A DNA stretch of 64,000 nt from assembly GCF_007644105.1 (NCBI RefSeq), contig NZ_VFAC01000020.1:1-64000 (forward strand). The letters are read 5' to 3'. This document shows positions 46,331-54,489 of this stretch, piece by piece. The notes below the pieces were generated by a model, which saw nothing but the letters and a program-made list of their open reading frames with translations, was not told the origin of the DNA and searched no databases. How positions within the stretch are numbered: position 1 is the first letter of the stretch; each line of letters begins with the position of its first letter. The DNA is from Elioraea rosea. GTDB lineage: Bacteria; Pseudomonadota; Alphaproteobacteria; Acetobacterales; Acetobacteraceae. A program made the translations under genes and the position numbers.

Positions 46331-47509
46331 TCAGCCTCCGCCTGCCGGCGCGGTGGCGGCGGGCTTCCCGGCCTCGCCGCTGTCGCTCGGCTGCGGCGCG
46401 GGCGCGGCCTCGCCCGGCGGCTCGGGCGCCGCGCCAGCGCCGCCGAGCGGCGAATAGAAGCTCGAGACCGAGCGGCTGAGGCGGATCGTCTCCTCTGCGC
46501 GCGGATCGAGCACGCCCGGCCAGCCCCCTGTCGTCACCGCAGCGTCGCGGCGCAGGAGCTTCCGGGCCTTGGCACGCAGCCCCCTGTCCTGGTGCCAGAC
46601 GGCGTGGAGCAGGGCGAGCTCATGCGTCAGCAGCTGCGAGAAGGCATGCAGGCTGTCGGCCGCGTCGGCGACGGCGGCAGGCTGCGTGCGCAGCCACTCT
46701 GCGTACCGGGCGCGGGCGCGGTCGAGGTCGCGCGCGATGTCGGCGACATCACGGTCGGCGGCCGCTGTCCGAACGCGCGTCTGCCCGGACATGACGGTGA
46801 ACCACTCGGCCTCGTCGAACTGCGGAGAGCCGAGATCGAGCCGCGGGTCGTCGCGTCCGTCCTTGTCCTTCAGCGTCAGCTTGCGTTCGACAGCGAGGCG
46901 GATCGGCGTCAGCGAGGCGTTCAGCTCGTCACCGAGGCTCTCGACGAAGCGATTGTAGAGCCGCCGAAGCGTCTCGCCGGCGGCATGATGCGGCAGGAGA
47001 TAGGTGTTGCTGCCGCGGAACTGGAAGCGCTCGAAGGTGTGCAGGACGCGCACGAAGGCGATGAAGCTCGCACGCGCGGTATCGTCGGCGATCTCACGCA
47101 GGCGGGCCTGGAGCTGCGCCGGCTCGCTCCACGAGACGAGGAGATGTGCATCGACGCGGCGCAGATGGTGTGTCAACGGCCGTGCGAGCATGCCCGTGGC
47201 GTTCGCAAGCGCCCAGTAGTGCGACCAGGCGAGATCCACCACGCGCTTGCCGGTGTTCTCGACGAAGTCCCGTTGCTTGGCGCGCTTGGCGGAAAGCTGG
47301 TCGAAGCCCCATTTGAGCGCCGCGCCGAGCAAGGCACCGCCGCCGAGAAACAGCACCGAGGCACCGAAGGAGCCGACACTTTCGCGCAGGATACCGTAGA
47401 GATCGCCCGTCGCCGTCGGCGCGCTTCCCTGGGCCACCGCAGCGCCGGGCAGCAGCAGCGCGAGGCCGAGGAACAGGGTGTGAGCACGCTCTCGGCCGCC
47501 ACGCATCAT
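46331..47509 (-). CDS. Unknown signal-peptide/membrane-anchored helical protein
   Basis: A 392-residue protein. The N-terminus (TLFLGLALLLPGAAVAQG) is a good signal peptide with cleavage after AVA. A second hydrophobic stretch at about 45-65 (GASVLFLGGGALLGAALKW) is probably a membrane helix. The remaining ~300 residues are charged and helical (helical pairs with RHRDxD-like segments), and the last ~50 are Pro/Ala/Glu-rich. I find no family. Three clustered ATGs (47518, 47509, 47506) make the start uncertain; 47509 has the best spacing to GGCGGGG. It leads an operon with the FlhA_C-like gene. Confidence 0.65.
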   Translation of the reverse strand: MMRGGRERAHTLFLGLALLLPGAAVAQGSAPTATGDLYGILRESVGSFGASVLFLGGGALLGAALKWGFDQLSAKRAKQRDFVENTGKRVVDLAWSHYWALANATGMLARPLTHHLRRVDAHLLVSWSEPAQLQARLREIADDTARASFIAFVRVLHTFERFQFRGSNTYLLPHHAAGETLRRLYNRFVESLGDELNASLTPIRLAVERKLTLKDKDGRDDPRLDLGSPQFDEAEWFTVMSGQTRVRTAAADRDVADIARDLDRARARYAEWLRTQPAAVADAADSLHAFSQLLTHELALLHAVWHQDRGLRAKARKLLRRDAAVTTGGWPGVLDPRAEETIRLSRSVSSFYSPLGGAGAAPEPPGEAAPAPQPSDSGEAGKPAATAPAGGG

Positions 47510-47526
47510 CCCCCGCATCCCCGCCG

Positions 47527-47541
47527 TTAACCCCTGGTAAC
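47527..47541. promoter_or_regulatory. CtrA-like binding site in a divergent promoter region
   Basis: The sequence TTAACccctgGTAAC matches the alphaproteobacterial CtrA site TTAAC-N5-TTAAC in nine of ten specified bases. It lies between the membrane-protein gene (start 47509, minus) and the CheZ-like gene (start 47678, plus). CtrA-family regulators often control flagellar and chemotaxis genes in this class. Confidence 0.45.
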
Positions 47542-47677
47542 GATGCCAGCGCGGGACGGTGCGCCGCAAGGGCGGCCGGGCGGCGGTAATGCTGTCTTCA
47601 CCCCTCGGATGCAAGGTCGCGCGGCGGAGCCATGGCGGATCAGGCCGTGCCAGGGCTCGAGGAGGCTCGGATCGGAG

Positions 47678-48280
47678 ATGGACGCTGCCCTTCAGGACAC
47701 GCTGCGTGCGGCGGTTCGTGCCGAGCTCGAGCCGCTGTTCGCCGATCTTCGCCGCTTTGTCGACCGTCGCATCGCCGAGCTCTCGGCCGAGCTCGACGCG
47801 CATGTGCAGTTGTCCGACATGAGCGAGGAGAAGCTGACGCGCGAGCTGCACCGCGTTCAGGAGACGATCGCGAACCTCGTTGCCGTGCCCGCGGCACAGA
47901 CGCGCAACAGCGGCGTCGAGCTTGAGGCGGTGGTGGAGAAGACCGAGGAAGCGACCAACACGATCCTCGAGGCCGCGGAGGAGATCCAGGCGCTCATCGA
48001 CAGCGGCCATGCCGATGCCGAGGCAGCACCGGTGCTCGCGCAGAAGGTCAACACCATCTTCGAGGCGTGCAGCTTCCAGGACGTGACGGGCCAGCGGATC
48101 CGCCGTGCGATCCAGCACCTCCAGCAGGTGGAGGACGTGCTCGCGCAGCTCCTGCCGGCGGACGAGCCGCGGCAGGCGCCCAAGCTCGAGGTGAATGCGC
48201 TGATCTCGACGCTCGAGGGCGTGCGCCCGGCCGGGACCGACCTCGGCCAGGCGGCCATCGACGCGCTCATGAACGGCTGA
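47678..48280 (+). CDS. CheZ-like protein phosphatase
   Basis: A 200-residue, almost all-helical protein. The long hairpin (GVELEAVVEKTEEATNTILEAAEEI, then IFEACSFQDVTGQRIRRAI) carries the CheZ signature. D135 and Q139 keep the four-residue spacing of the D143/Q147 pair that CheZ of E. coli uses to dephosphorylate CheY~P. The C-terminus (LGQAAIDALMNG) resembles the CheY-binding tail. No che or response-regulator gene is nearby, so its partner must be encoded elsewhere. The start ATG 47678 has AGGAGG about 13 bases upstream. The frame extends to 47543 but the upstream part shows no domain. Confidence 0.82.
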   Translation: MDAALQDTLRAAVRAELEPLFADLRRFVDRRIAELSAELDAHVQLSDMSEEKLTRELHRVQETIANLVAVPAAQTRNSGVELEAVVEKTEEATNTILEAAEEIQALIDSGHADAEAAPVLAQKVNTIFEACSFQDVTGQRIRRAIQHLQQVEDVLAQLLPADEPRQAPKLEVNALISTLEGVRPAGTDLGQAAIDALMNG

Positions 48281-48426
48281 CCGGCCCTCGCAGCTCCAGC
48301 CGGAGGGCTGATACAAACAACACGAAACGCTTTCGCGCCTGACACGCGGGCGAAAAGCGCCGCCGTCATTCCTTCCGCCGCGCACCGATGGCCGGGGCGC
48401 CATGCGCAACGCGGAAGGAAACGACG

Positions 48427-50139
48427 ATGCCGACCTACAAGGGAACGATCTCAGCGGACTTCATCAAGGGCTCGATGACGAACGACATCATCGAGGGCCT
48501 CGACGGGAATGACAGCCTGTACGGCGAGGGCGGCGCCGACACGATCAAGGGCGGCAACGGCAACGACCATATCTACGGCGGCATCGGCGACGACGTGCTC
48601 CATGGCGACGCGAACGACGACTACCTCGAGGGTGGCGCTGGCGACGACGTGCTGCGCGGTGGCACGGGCAATGACAGCCTCTATGGCGGCGTCGGCTACG
48701 ACACGATGGAGGGTGGCACTGGCAACGACACCTACTACGCGTTCGATGGTACGACCGCGGCGGAGTGGCGCGAGACCGGCCTTGGCCTCGAGTGGTACGA
48801 CTATCTCGGGATGGTGCTGACCGGCGGCTTCTCCATGCCCGCCTATCTCGACGACGAGTACGTGCCGCCCGGCCTGACCGACCGCATCCTCGAGAACGCA
48901 AACGAAGGCATCGACACGCTGGCGGTGAAGTCGGGCATGGTCGCGAGCCTCGGCAGCAATGTCGAGAATCTGCGCGTGCACTGGGAGAACGACACGGGCG
49001 CGGGCAGTATCCTGTTCGGCAACGTGCTCGACAACACGATCTGGGGCGGCAAGGGTAACGACGAGATCGACGGCCGGAAGGGCAACGACACGCTCTACGG
49101 CGGTGCCGGCAACGATGCGATGTCGGGCGGCGAAGGCAACGACGTGCTCGACGGCAACGAGGGCGCGGATGCGATGGCAGGCGGCGTCGGCAACGACACC
49201 TACTACGTCGACAGCACCGGCGACACGACGGTGGAGCGTGCCGGCGAAGGCAACGACACGGTGCATACGACGCTCGCGAGCCACACCCTCGCCGCCAACG
49301 TCGAGAACCTCTGGTATGCGGGCTCAGCCAGCTTCATCGGCCAGGGCAATGGCGAGGACAACCAGATCGTCGGCGGCTTCGGCAATGACTGGCTCTACGG
49401 CTTCGATGGCAACGACCACCTGATCGGTGGTCTCGGTGCCGACATGCTCTGGGGCGGCAACGGCAACGATGTGCTCGAGGCCGAGTTCGGCAACGACACG
49501 CTCTACGGCGCGCTGGGCAATGATCGACTCGAGGGCGGCGCGGGCGACGATACGCTCGACGGCAGCGGCGGGCTCGACTTCCTGTGGGGCGGCACCGGCA
49601 ACGACAAGCTGTACGGCGGTGCGGGCGAGGACATCCTCCGCGGCGAGGACGGCAACGACCAGCTCTGGGGCGGCGATGGCCATGACCTGCTCGACGGCGG
49701 GGCCGGCAACGACACGCTGCGCGGCGATGCCGGCAACGACACGCTGACCGGCGGCGCAGGGGACGATGTCCTGATCGGCGGCATGGGGATGGATACGCTG
49801 ACCGGCGGTGCGGGCAAGGACAAGTTCGTCTGGACGAGCACGCAGGAGACCCGTGGCATCGTGCTCGACCAGGTGAAGGACTTCGCCCGCGGCGTCGACA
49901 TCCTCGACTTCTCCGCCATCGACGCCAACACGACCATGGCAGGCGACCAGGCCTTCACCCTGCGCGGCACGAGCGGCTTCAGCGGCAAGGCAGGCGAGAT
50001 CATCTGGAGCCATGGCCAGGATGCCGCAGGCAACGGCACCACGCTGCTGATGGCCGACACGAACGGCGACACGCTGGTCGACATGGCCATCCGCTTCGAC
50101 GGCACCCACGCCTTCACGCCCTCCGACTTCATTCTCTGA
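48427..50139 (+). CDS. RTX calcium-binding protein (serralysin C-terminal-like), probable type I secretion substrate
   Basis: A 570-residue acidic protein made largely of RTX nonapeptides GGxGND(x)L: one block at about residues 20-100, others at about 200-265 and 310-470. These fold as calcium-loaded parallel beta-rolls outside the cell. The last ~110 residues (DFARGVDILDFSAIDAN ... FTPSDFIL) match the Peptidase_M10_C/serralysin C-terminal domain, which holds the type I secretion signal. No protease HExxH motif or other catalytic domain is seen, so it may be a structural or adhesive surface protein. Start ATG 48427 has a strong GGAAGGAA site. The type I exporter genes are not in the window. 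Confidence 0.87.
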   Translation: MPTYKGTISADFIKGSMTNDIIEGLDGNDSLYGEGGADTIKGGNGNDHIYGGIGDDVLHGDANDDYLEGGAGDDVLRGGTGNDSLYGGVGYDTMEGGTGNDTYYAFDGTTAAEWRETGLGLEWYDYLGMVLTGGFSMPAYLDDEYVPPGLTDRILENANEGIDTLAVKSGMVASLGSNVENLRVHWENDTGAGSILFGNVLDNTIWGGKGNDEIDGRKGNDTLYGGAGNDAMSGGEGNDVLDGNEGADAMAGGVGNDTYYVDSTGDTTVERAGEGNDTVHTTLASHTLAANVENLWYAGSASFIGQGNGEDNQIVGGFGNDWLYGFDGNDHLIGGLGADMLWGGNGNDVLEAEFGNDTLYGALGNDRLEGGAGDDTLDGSGGLDFLWGGTGNDKLYGGAGEDILRGEDGNDQLWGGDGHDLLDGGAGNDTLRGDAGNDTLTGGAGDDVLIGGMGMDTLTGGAGKDKFVWTSTQETRGIVLDQVKDFARGVDILDFSAIDANTTMAGDQAFTLRGTSGFSGKAGEIIWSHGQDAAGNGTTLLMADTNGDTLVDMAIRFDGTHAFTPSDFIL

Positions 50140-50163
50140 CACCGCCTTCGACTGATGCTGCGG

Positions 50164-50190
50164 CCGCGGGGGAGCATCGCTCCCTCGCGG
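50164..50190 (+). terminator. Rho-independent-like terminator after the RTX gene
   Basis: A 12-bp stem (50164-50175 with 50179-50190, one G-T wobble) closes a three-base loop and is followed by a TTCGTCGTT stretch. It begins 25 bp after the RTX stop. Confidence 0.65.
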
Positions 50191-50265
50191 TTCGTCGTTC
50201 TGGGGTAACCTCGGCCCACCCGGGCGCGAAGCCTGTTGCGACGATCCCGCCGGAGAGATGCGACC

Positions 50266-51735
50266 GTGACCGACCCTGCGCCCGAAGCCATGCGCCCCGC
50301 CCGCCGCCCCTCGCGGAAGGACGGCGTGCTGCACGCCGATCTCTGCATCATCGGCGCGGGCTCTGCCGGGCTGTCCGTCGCCGCCGGCGCGACGCAGATG
50401 GGCGCGGCCGTGGTGCTGATCGAGCGTGACCGCATGGGGGGCGACTGCCTGAACACCGGCTGCGTTCCGTCCAAGGCGCTGATCGCCGCGGCCCATGCGG
50501 CGGAGGCGATGCGCGGCGGGGAGCGCTTCGGCGTGGGCGGCCACGCGCCCGAGATCGATTTCGCGCGCGTCCACGCGCATGTGCACGGCGTGATCGGCGC
50601 GATCGCCCCGCATGACAGCGTGGAACGCTTCGAGGGCCTTGGGGTGACGGTTCTGCGCGCCTCGGCCCGCTTCACCGGTCCGGAGGAGGTCGAGGCCGGC
50701 GGTGAGCGCATCCGCGCGCGGCGCTTCGTGATCGCGACCGGCTCCACGGCCGCGATCCCGAAGCTGCCGGGGCTCGCCGACGTGCCTTACCTCACCAACG
50801 AGACGGTGTTCGAGCTCACCGAACGGCCAGCTCACCTCCTCGTTGTGGGTGGCGGGCCGATCGGCGTCGAGATGGCGCAGGCCTTCCGTCGCCTCGGAGC
50901 GGACGTGACCCTGTTCGATATCGGACCGATCCTGCCACGCGACGAGCCCGAGGCCGTTGCCGTGCTTCGCGCGAAGCTCCTCGCAGAGGGCATCGTGCTT
51001 CGCGAAAGCGCGACGGTCGAGGCGGTTGAGCGTGCAGCGAAGGGCGTGGCGGTTACGCTCGCGGGGGGCGAGCGGATCGAGGGAACGCATCTTCTCGTCG
51101 CGGCGGGGCGTAAGGCGAATGTCGAGGGGCTCGGGCTCGAGGCGGCGGGAATCGGCTACACACCGAAGGGTGTCACGGTCGATTCGGGGCTGCGTACGTC
51201 GAACCGGCGCGTCTTCGCGATCGGCGATGTCGCGGGCGGGCCGCAATTCACCCACGTCGCGGGCTATCACGCCGGCCTCGTGATCCGGAGCGCGCTGTTC
51301 GGCCTTCCCGTCAGGACGGACTATGCCGCCCTTCCGTGGGCGACCTACGCAGACCCCGAGCTCGCCCATGTGGGGCTCACCGAGGCCGAGGCGCGCAAGG
51401 CCGGCGGGGAGGTGAGCATCCTTCTCGAGCCGCTTGCCGGCAACGACCGTGCGCAGGCCGAGCGCGAGACCGAGGGGCTGATCAAGGTGGTGCTGGGCCG
51501 CCGCGGGCGCATCCTCGGCACCACCATCGTCGCGCCGCGGGCGGGCGAGATGATCGGGCTGTGGGGGCTCGCGATCCAGAACCGCCTGCGCATCGGCGCG
51601 ATCGCGTCCTCGCTCGCCCCATACCCGACGCTGTCGGAGATCTCCAAGCGCGCCGCCGGGCGCTACTACACGCCGACGCTGTTCGGCCCGCGCACCCGCC
51701 GCCTGGTCGGGCTGATCCAGCGATTCCTGCCGTGA
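50266..51735 (+). CDS. FAD-dependent pyridine nucleotide-disulfide oxidoreductase (MerA/Lpd-like)
   Basis: A 489-residue flavoprotein. IIGAGSAGLS (28-37) binds FAD, CLNTGC (61-66) is the redox-active disulfide, VVGGGPIGVEMAQ the NAD(P)H site, and FAIGDVAGG the second FAD site; the C-terminal dimerisation domain is present. It lacks the extra Cys pair of true mercuric reductase and the lipoamide-enzyme context, so the substrate is unknown. GTG 50266 is chosen because GGAGAG lies nine bases upstream. Its stop overlaps the TVP38 start by 4 bp (GTGA). Confidence 0.88.
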   Translation: MTDPAPEAMRPARRPSRKDGVLHADLCIIGAGSAGLSVAAGATQMGAAVVLIERDRMGGDCLNTGCVPSKALIAAAHAAEAMRGGERFGVGGHAPEIDFARVHAHVHGVIGAIAPHDSVERFEGLGVTVLRASARFTGPEEVEAGGERIRARRFVIATGSTAAIPKLPGLADVPYLTNETVFELTERPAHLLVVGGGPIGVEMAQAFRRLGADVTLFDIGPILPRDEPEAVAVLRAKLLAEGIVLRESATVEAVERAAKGVAVTLAGGERIEGTHLLVAAGRKANVEGLGLEAAGIGYTPKGVTVDSGLRTSNRRVFAIGDVAGGPQFTHVAGYHAGLVIRSALFGLPVRTDYAALPWATYADPELAHVGLTEAEARKAGGEVSILLEPLAGNDRAQAERETEGLIKVVLGRRGRILGTTIVAPRAGEMIGLWGLAIQNRLRIGAIASSLAPYPTLSEISKRAAGRYYTPTLFGPRTRRLVGLIQRFLP

Positions 51736-52472
51736 CCCGCCCGTCCTCGATCCTGCGCGACCGGAGGCTCTGGCTCGCGGTTGGCGCGCTCGGCGCGATC
51801 CTCGCGCTCCGCTTCTCGGGTCTGGCCGACGTGCTCTCGCTCGAGACGATCGCGCGGCACCGCGAGGCGCTTGCCGGTTTCGTCTCTCAGAACTGGCTTC
51901 TCGCCGCGTTCGGCTATGTCGCGATCTACGTCGCGGCGGTCGCGTTCTCGGTGCCTGGGGCGGTGTTCCTCACCCTCGCGGGCGGGCTCCTGTTCGGCGC
52001 GGTCGCTGGAACCGCGCTCACCGTGGCGGCCGCGACGATCGGCGCGACGGCCGTGTTCCTGCTCGCGCGGACGATCTTCGGCGCGGATGCGCTGTCGCGG
52101 CTCGGGCCGCGCGCCGAGGCGCTGGCCGAAGCGATCCGCCGGAACGCTGCGTCCTACCTTCTCGTTCTGCGCCTCGTTCCGCTTTTTCCCTTCTTCCTCG
52201 TCAATCTCGTTCCCGCCTTCGTCGGCGTCCGGCTCGCCACCTATGTCGTGACGACCTTCTTCGGCGTCATTCCCGGAACGGCGGTGTTCACCCTTGCCGG
52301 AGTGGGGCTCGGCGATGTGCTTGCGCTTGGCGGTGCGTTCGACGTGCGGTCTGTCCTGACGCCGGAGATCCTCGGCGCGCTGATCGGCCTCGCGCTCCTG
52401 TCGCTCGCCGCCATTCCGCTGAAGGCACGCTTCGCGAAGCAGGAGGATGCCAACCGTGCCGACGCGCCGTGA
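51732..52472 (+). CDS. TVP38/TMEM64 family membrane protein
   Basis: A 246-residue protein with about six hydrophobic helices. The family core is visible as VPGAVFLTLAGGLLFG, RLVPLFPFFLVNLVPAF and GVIPGTAVFTLAG (the VTT/SNARE-associated domain). Members such as YdjZ or DedA relatives are thought to handle lipids. It is translationally coupled to the flavoprotein, an arrangement common in proteobacteria, and overlaps the next gene by 26 bp. GTG start at 51732. Confidence 0.87.
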   Translation: MTRPSSILRDRRLWLAVGALGAILALRFSGLADVLSLETIARHREALAGFVSQNWLLAAFGYVAIYVAAVAFSVPGAVFLTLAGGLLFGAVAGTALTVAAATIGATAVFLLARTIFGADALSRLGPRAEALAEAIRRNAASYLLVLRLVPLFPFFLVNLVPAFVGVRLATYVVTTFFGVIPGTAVFTLAGVGLGDVLALGGAFDVRSVLTPEILGALIGLALLSLAAIPLKARFAKQEDANRADAP

Positions 52473-53241
52473 GGCTCTTGCCGTGCTCGCCTGCGCGCTT
52501 GCCGCGCCTCGTGCCGCCGCCGCCGCCGCCGCCGTGAGCCTCGAGGCGCTTCTCGCGCGCTACGTCGTCCCGCATGAGGACGGCATCGCGCGCGTGCGCT
52601 ACGCCGCCTGGGCCGCAAGCGCGGAGGACCGCGCCGCCCTTTCTGCCTGGATCGAGGCCGAGGCTGCCCGCGCGCCCTCGCGCATGCCGCGCGAGGAGGC
52701 CTTTGCGTACTGGGCCAACCTCTACAACGCGCTGACGCTGAAGGAGGTGCTCGACCACTTTCCCGTCCGCTCCATCCGTGACATCGCCTCGCGCGGCGTT
52801 CCGTTCGACCCGAAGGGCTGGTTCGGCCCGTGGCGCACGCGGCTCGTGACCGTCGAGGGGCGCAGGCTGTCGCTCGACGACATCGAGCACGGCATCATGC
52901 GCCCGACCTTCGGCGATCCGCGCGTGCACTACGCCGTCAACTGCGCCGCGCTCGGCTGTCCCAACCTGAGGCCGGCGCCATGGCGCACGGCGAGCCTCGA
53001 GCGTGACCTCGACGAGGCAGCGTCGGCCTTCGTCAACCACCGGCGCGGCGTGACCGTGCGGCCCGACGGTGGCCTGCGCGTCTCCTCGATCTATGTGTGG
53101 TTCGCAGAGGATTTCGGCGGCCGTGATGCCGTGCCTGCGCATCTTCGCCGCCATGCCGCCCCGCCGCTCGCCGCGCGGCTCGGACCGGATGCGCGCATCG
53201 CCGAGGATGCGTATGACTGGTCGCTGAACGCCGCGGCGTAG
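52447..53241 (+). CDS. DUF547 domain protein, probably exported by Tat
   Basis: A 264-residue protein. The N-terminus PTRREALAVLACALAAPRAAAA has twin Arg and a hydrophobic core, fitting a Tat or Sec signal peptide. The DUF547 core shows FAYWANLYNALTLKEVL and, most diagnostic, HYAVNCAALGCPNLR with two conserved Cys. Function is unknown. It overlaps the TVP38 gene by 26 bp, which argues for a common operon with the flavoprotein. Confidence 0.85.
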   Translation: MPTVPTRREALAVLACALAAPRAAAAAAAVSLEALLARYVVPHEDGIARVRYAAWAASAEDRAALSAWIEAEAARAPSRMPREEAFAYWANLYNALTLKEVLDHFPVRSIRDIASRGVPFDPKGWFGPWRTRLVTVEGRRLSLDDIEHGIMRPTFGDPRVHYAVNCAALGCPNLRPAPWRTASLERDLDEAASAFVNHRRGVTVRPDGGLRVSSIYVWFAEDFGGRDAVPAHLRRHAAPPLAARLGPDARIAEDAYDWSLNAAA

Positions 53242-53318
53242 ACGCGCACGCGGCGGGCTGTTGCATGCCCGGAAGAAACGCGACAGGGTGCAGGCCATAA
53301 CGAACGAGGGGGGACAGG

Positions 53319-54038
53319 ATGCGCGGCGCATTGTCAGGCTCGCTTTCCCGTTTCGGCGCGATGGCGCTTCTCCTTTCCGTTGCGGCCTGCGGTCCGACGC
53401 AGCAGGCGAGCCACCGCGCAGCCCCGAGCGGCTTCCTCGGCCCCGAGATCCGCGCGCTGATGCAGCCCGGCACGCGGCCGGACCAGGCGCAGCAGTTCTA
53501 CGTCCGTCCCGGCGCCGATATCCGCCGCTACACCAGCATCGTCGTCGAGCCCGTGCAGGTCTGGCATGAGCCTGGCCGGCCGGAGGACCTGGCGCCTGAC
53601 CAGCTCCAGTTCGCGGCAGACCTGTTCTACGCAGCCATGCGTGAGGAGTTGGCCAAGGATTTCCGCCTCGTCAGCACGCACGGGCCCGAGACGCTCGTGC
53701 TCGCGAGCGCGATCACCCAGGTGAGCGAGGGCGGGCCGCCGGCGCTCGCCACCGTCTCGAGCTTCGTGCCGCTCACGCGCCTGCTGCGCCGCGGCGCGAG
53801 CGTGATGACCGGAAGCGACCCGCTGACGGGAGCCGCAACGGGGGAGATCAAGGTCACCGATGCGGAGACGGGCGAGCTTCTCGGCGCGGCGATCGACAGC
53901 CGCGAGGCGCGCACCCGCGCCGCCGTCACGACCTCACGCTGGGACGACGTGCAGTCGATCGCCCGGTACTGGGCGGAACTCGTCCGCTTCCGCCTCTGCC
54001 GCGGGCAGCAGCGGGAGAACTGCGTCGCGCCTGCCTGA
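53319..54038 (+). CDS. DUF3313 family lipoprotein
   Basis: A 239-residue secreted protein. The N-terminal MALLLSVAACG is a signal peptide with a lipobox ending at Cys24, so it should be lipidated and membrane-anchored. The DUF3313 features SGFLGPEIRALMQP, RYTSIVVEPVQVW and FRLVSTHGPETLVLASAITQV follow. Members are periplasmic or outer-membrane lipoproteins of unknown function. It lies 77 bp after the DUF547 gene. Confidence 0.85.
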   Translation: MRGALSGSLSRFGAMALLLSVAACGPTQQASHRAAPSGFLGPEIRALMQPGTRPDQAQQFYVRPGADIRRYTSIVVEPVQVWHEPGRPEDLAPDQLQFAADLFYAAMREELAKDFRLVSTHGPETLVLASAITQVSEGGPPALATVSSFVPLTRLLRRGASVMTGSDPLTGAATGEIKVTDAETGELLGAAIDSREARTRAAVTTSRWDDVQSIARYWAELVRFRLCRGQQRENCVAPA

Positions 54039-54049
54039 GGACATGCACC

Positions 54050-54193
54050 TCACCGAAGCAGGAACCATAGCGACGCGAGCGCGAGCGCCGTCACCGCCGC
54101 CTTGTGCAGCACGGAGAGCACCTTCTCAACCCGCTGCAGCCGCAGCATCACCTTGTCCGCGCGATGCCCTTCCTGGGCACGGCCGTGCTCCAT
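54050..54193 (-). CDS. Small tail-anchored membrane protein (47 aa)
   Basis: ATG 54193 is preceded by a strong purine-rich site (GGAGAGAAGGGG) and the frame ends with TGA at 54050-54052. The product has a charged, helical first half (MEHGRAQEGHRADKVMLRLQ) and a hydrophobic C-terminal helix (AVTALALASLWFLLR). That makes a small single-span membrane protein plausible. It is divergent from sdhC and convergent with the DUF3313 gene. No known family. It is short enough to be missed by most gene callers. Confidence 0.5.
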   Translation of the reverse strand: MEHGRAQEGHRADKVMLRLQRVEKVLSVLHKAAVTALALASLWFLLR

Positions 54194-54308
54194 GACCCCT
54201 TCTCTCCCCGTCTTCCGGCGTGTCGATGTTCTGTATTTGTTCCTACCACAACGGACACGATTCCCATAGGCGCGCTGGCGGCCGCCGCGTCACGAATTGC
54301 CGCGTGCG

Positions 54309-54337
54309 TTGACGCTGCATCGCAGCAGGCGTAACAC
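54309..54337 (+). promoter_or_regulatory. Candidate promoter of the sdh operon
   Basis: TTGACG (54309-54314) and TAACAC (54332-54337) are spaced by exactly 17 bp, about 150 bp upstream of sdhC. The -35 is strong and the -10 only half-matching. Confidence 0.4.
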
Positions 54338-54489
54338 TCACGCCGCCGAGAGAAGGGCGCGCGGGGTGAAGCTCACGCGTCCTTTTTCATCGCCGGCCAC
54401 GTGACGATGCAGCACGCCGCGCCGGACCACGACGCGCCCGCGGAGCACGAGGCGCGCGGGGCCTGGCCGGCGCGACGAGGGGAATGCCG

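Larger units (their letters stand above)
54039..54489. other. 451-bp region between the DUF3313 gene and sdhC
   Basis: It holds a small membrane protein on the minus strand (54050-54193) and the candidate sdh promoter (54309-54337). The rest, about 54200-54300 and 54340-54489, shows nothing I can support, though a minus-strand frame ending near 54338 has G/C-rich third positions. Confidence 0.4.

Noticed and set aside
48500-49830. Regular GGCAACGAC-type repeats as CRISPR or satellite DNA
   Set aside because: They encode RTX nonapeptides within one intact frame.
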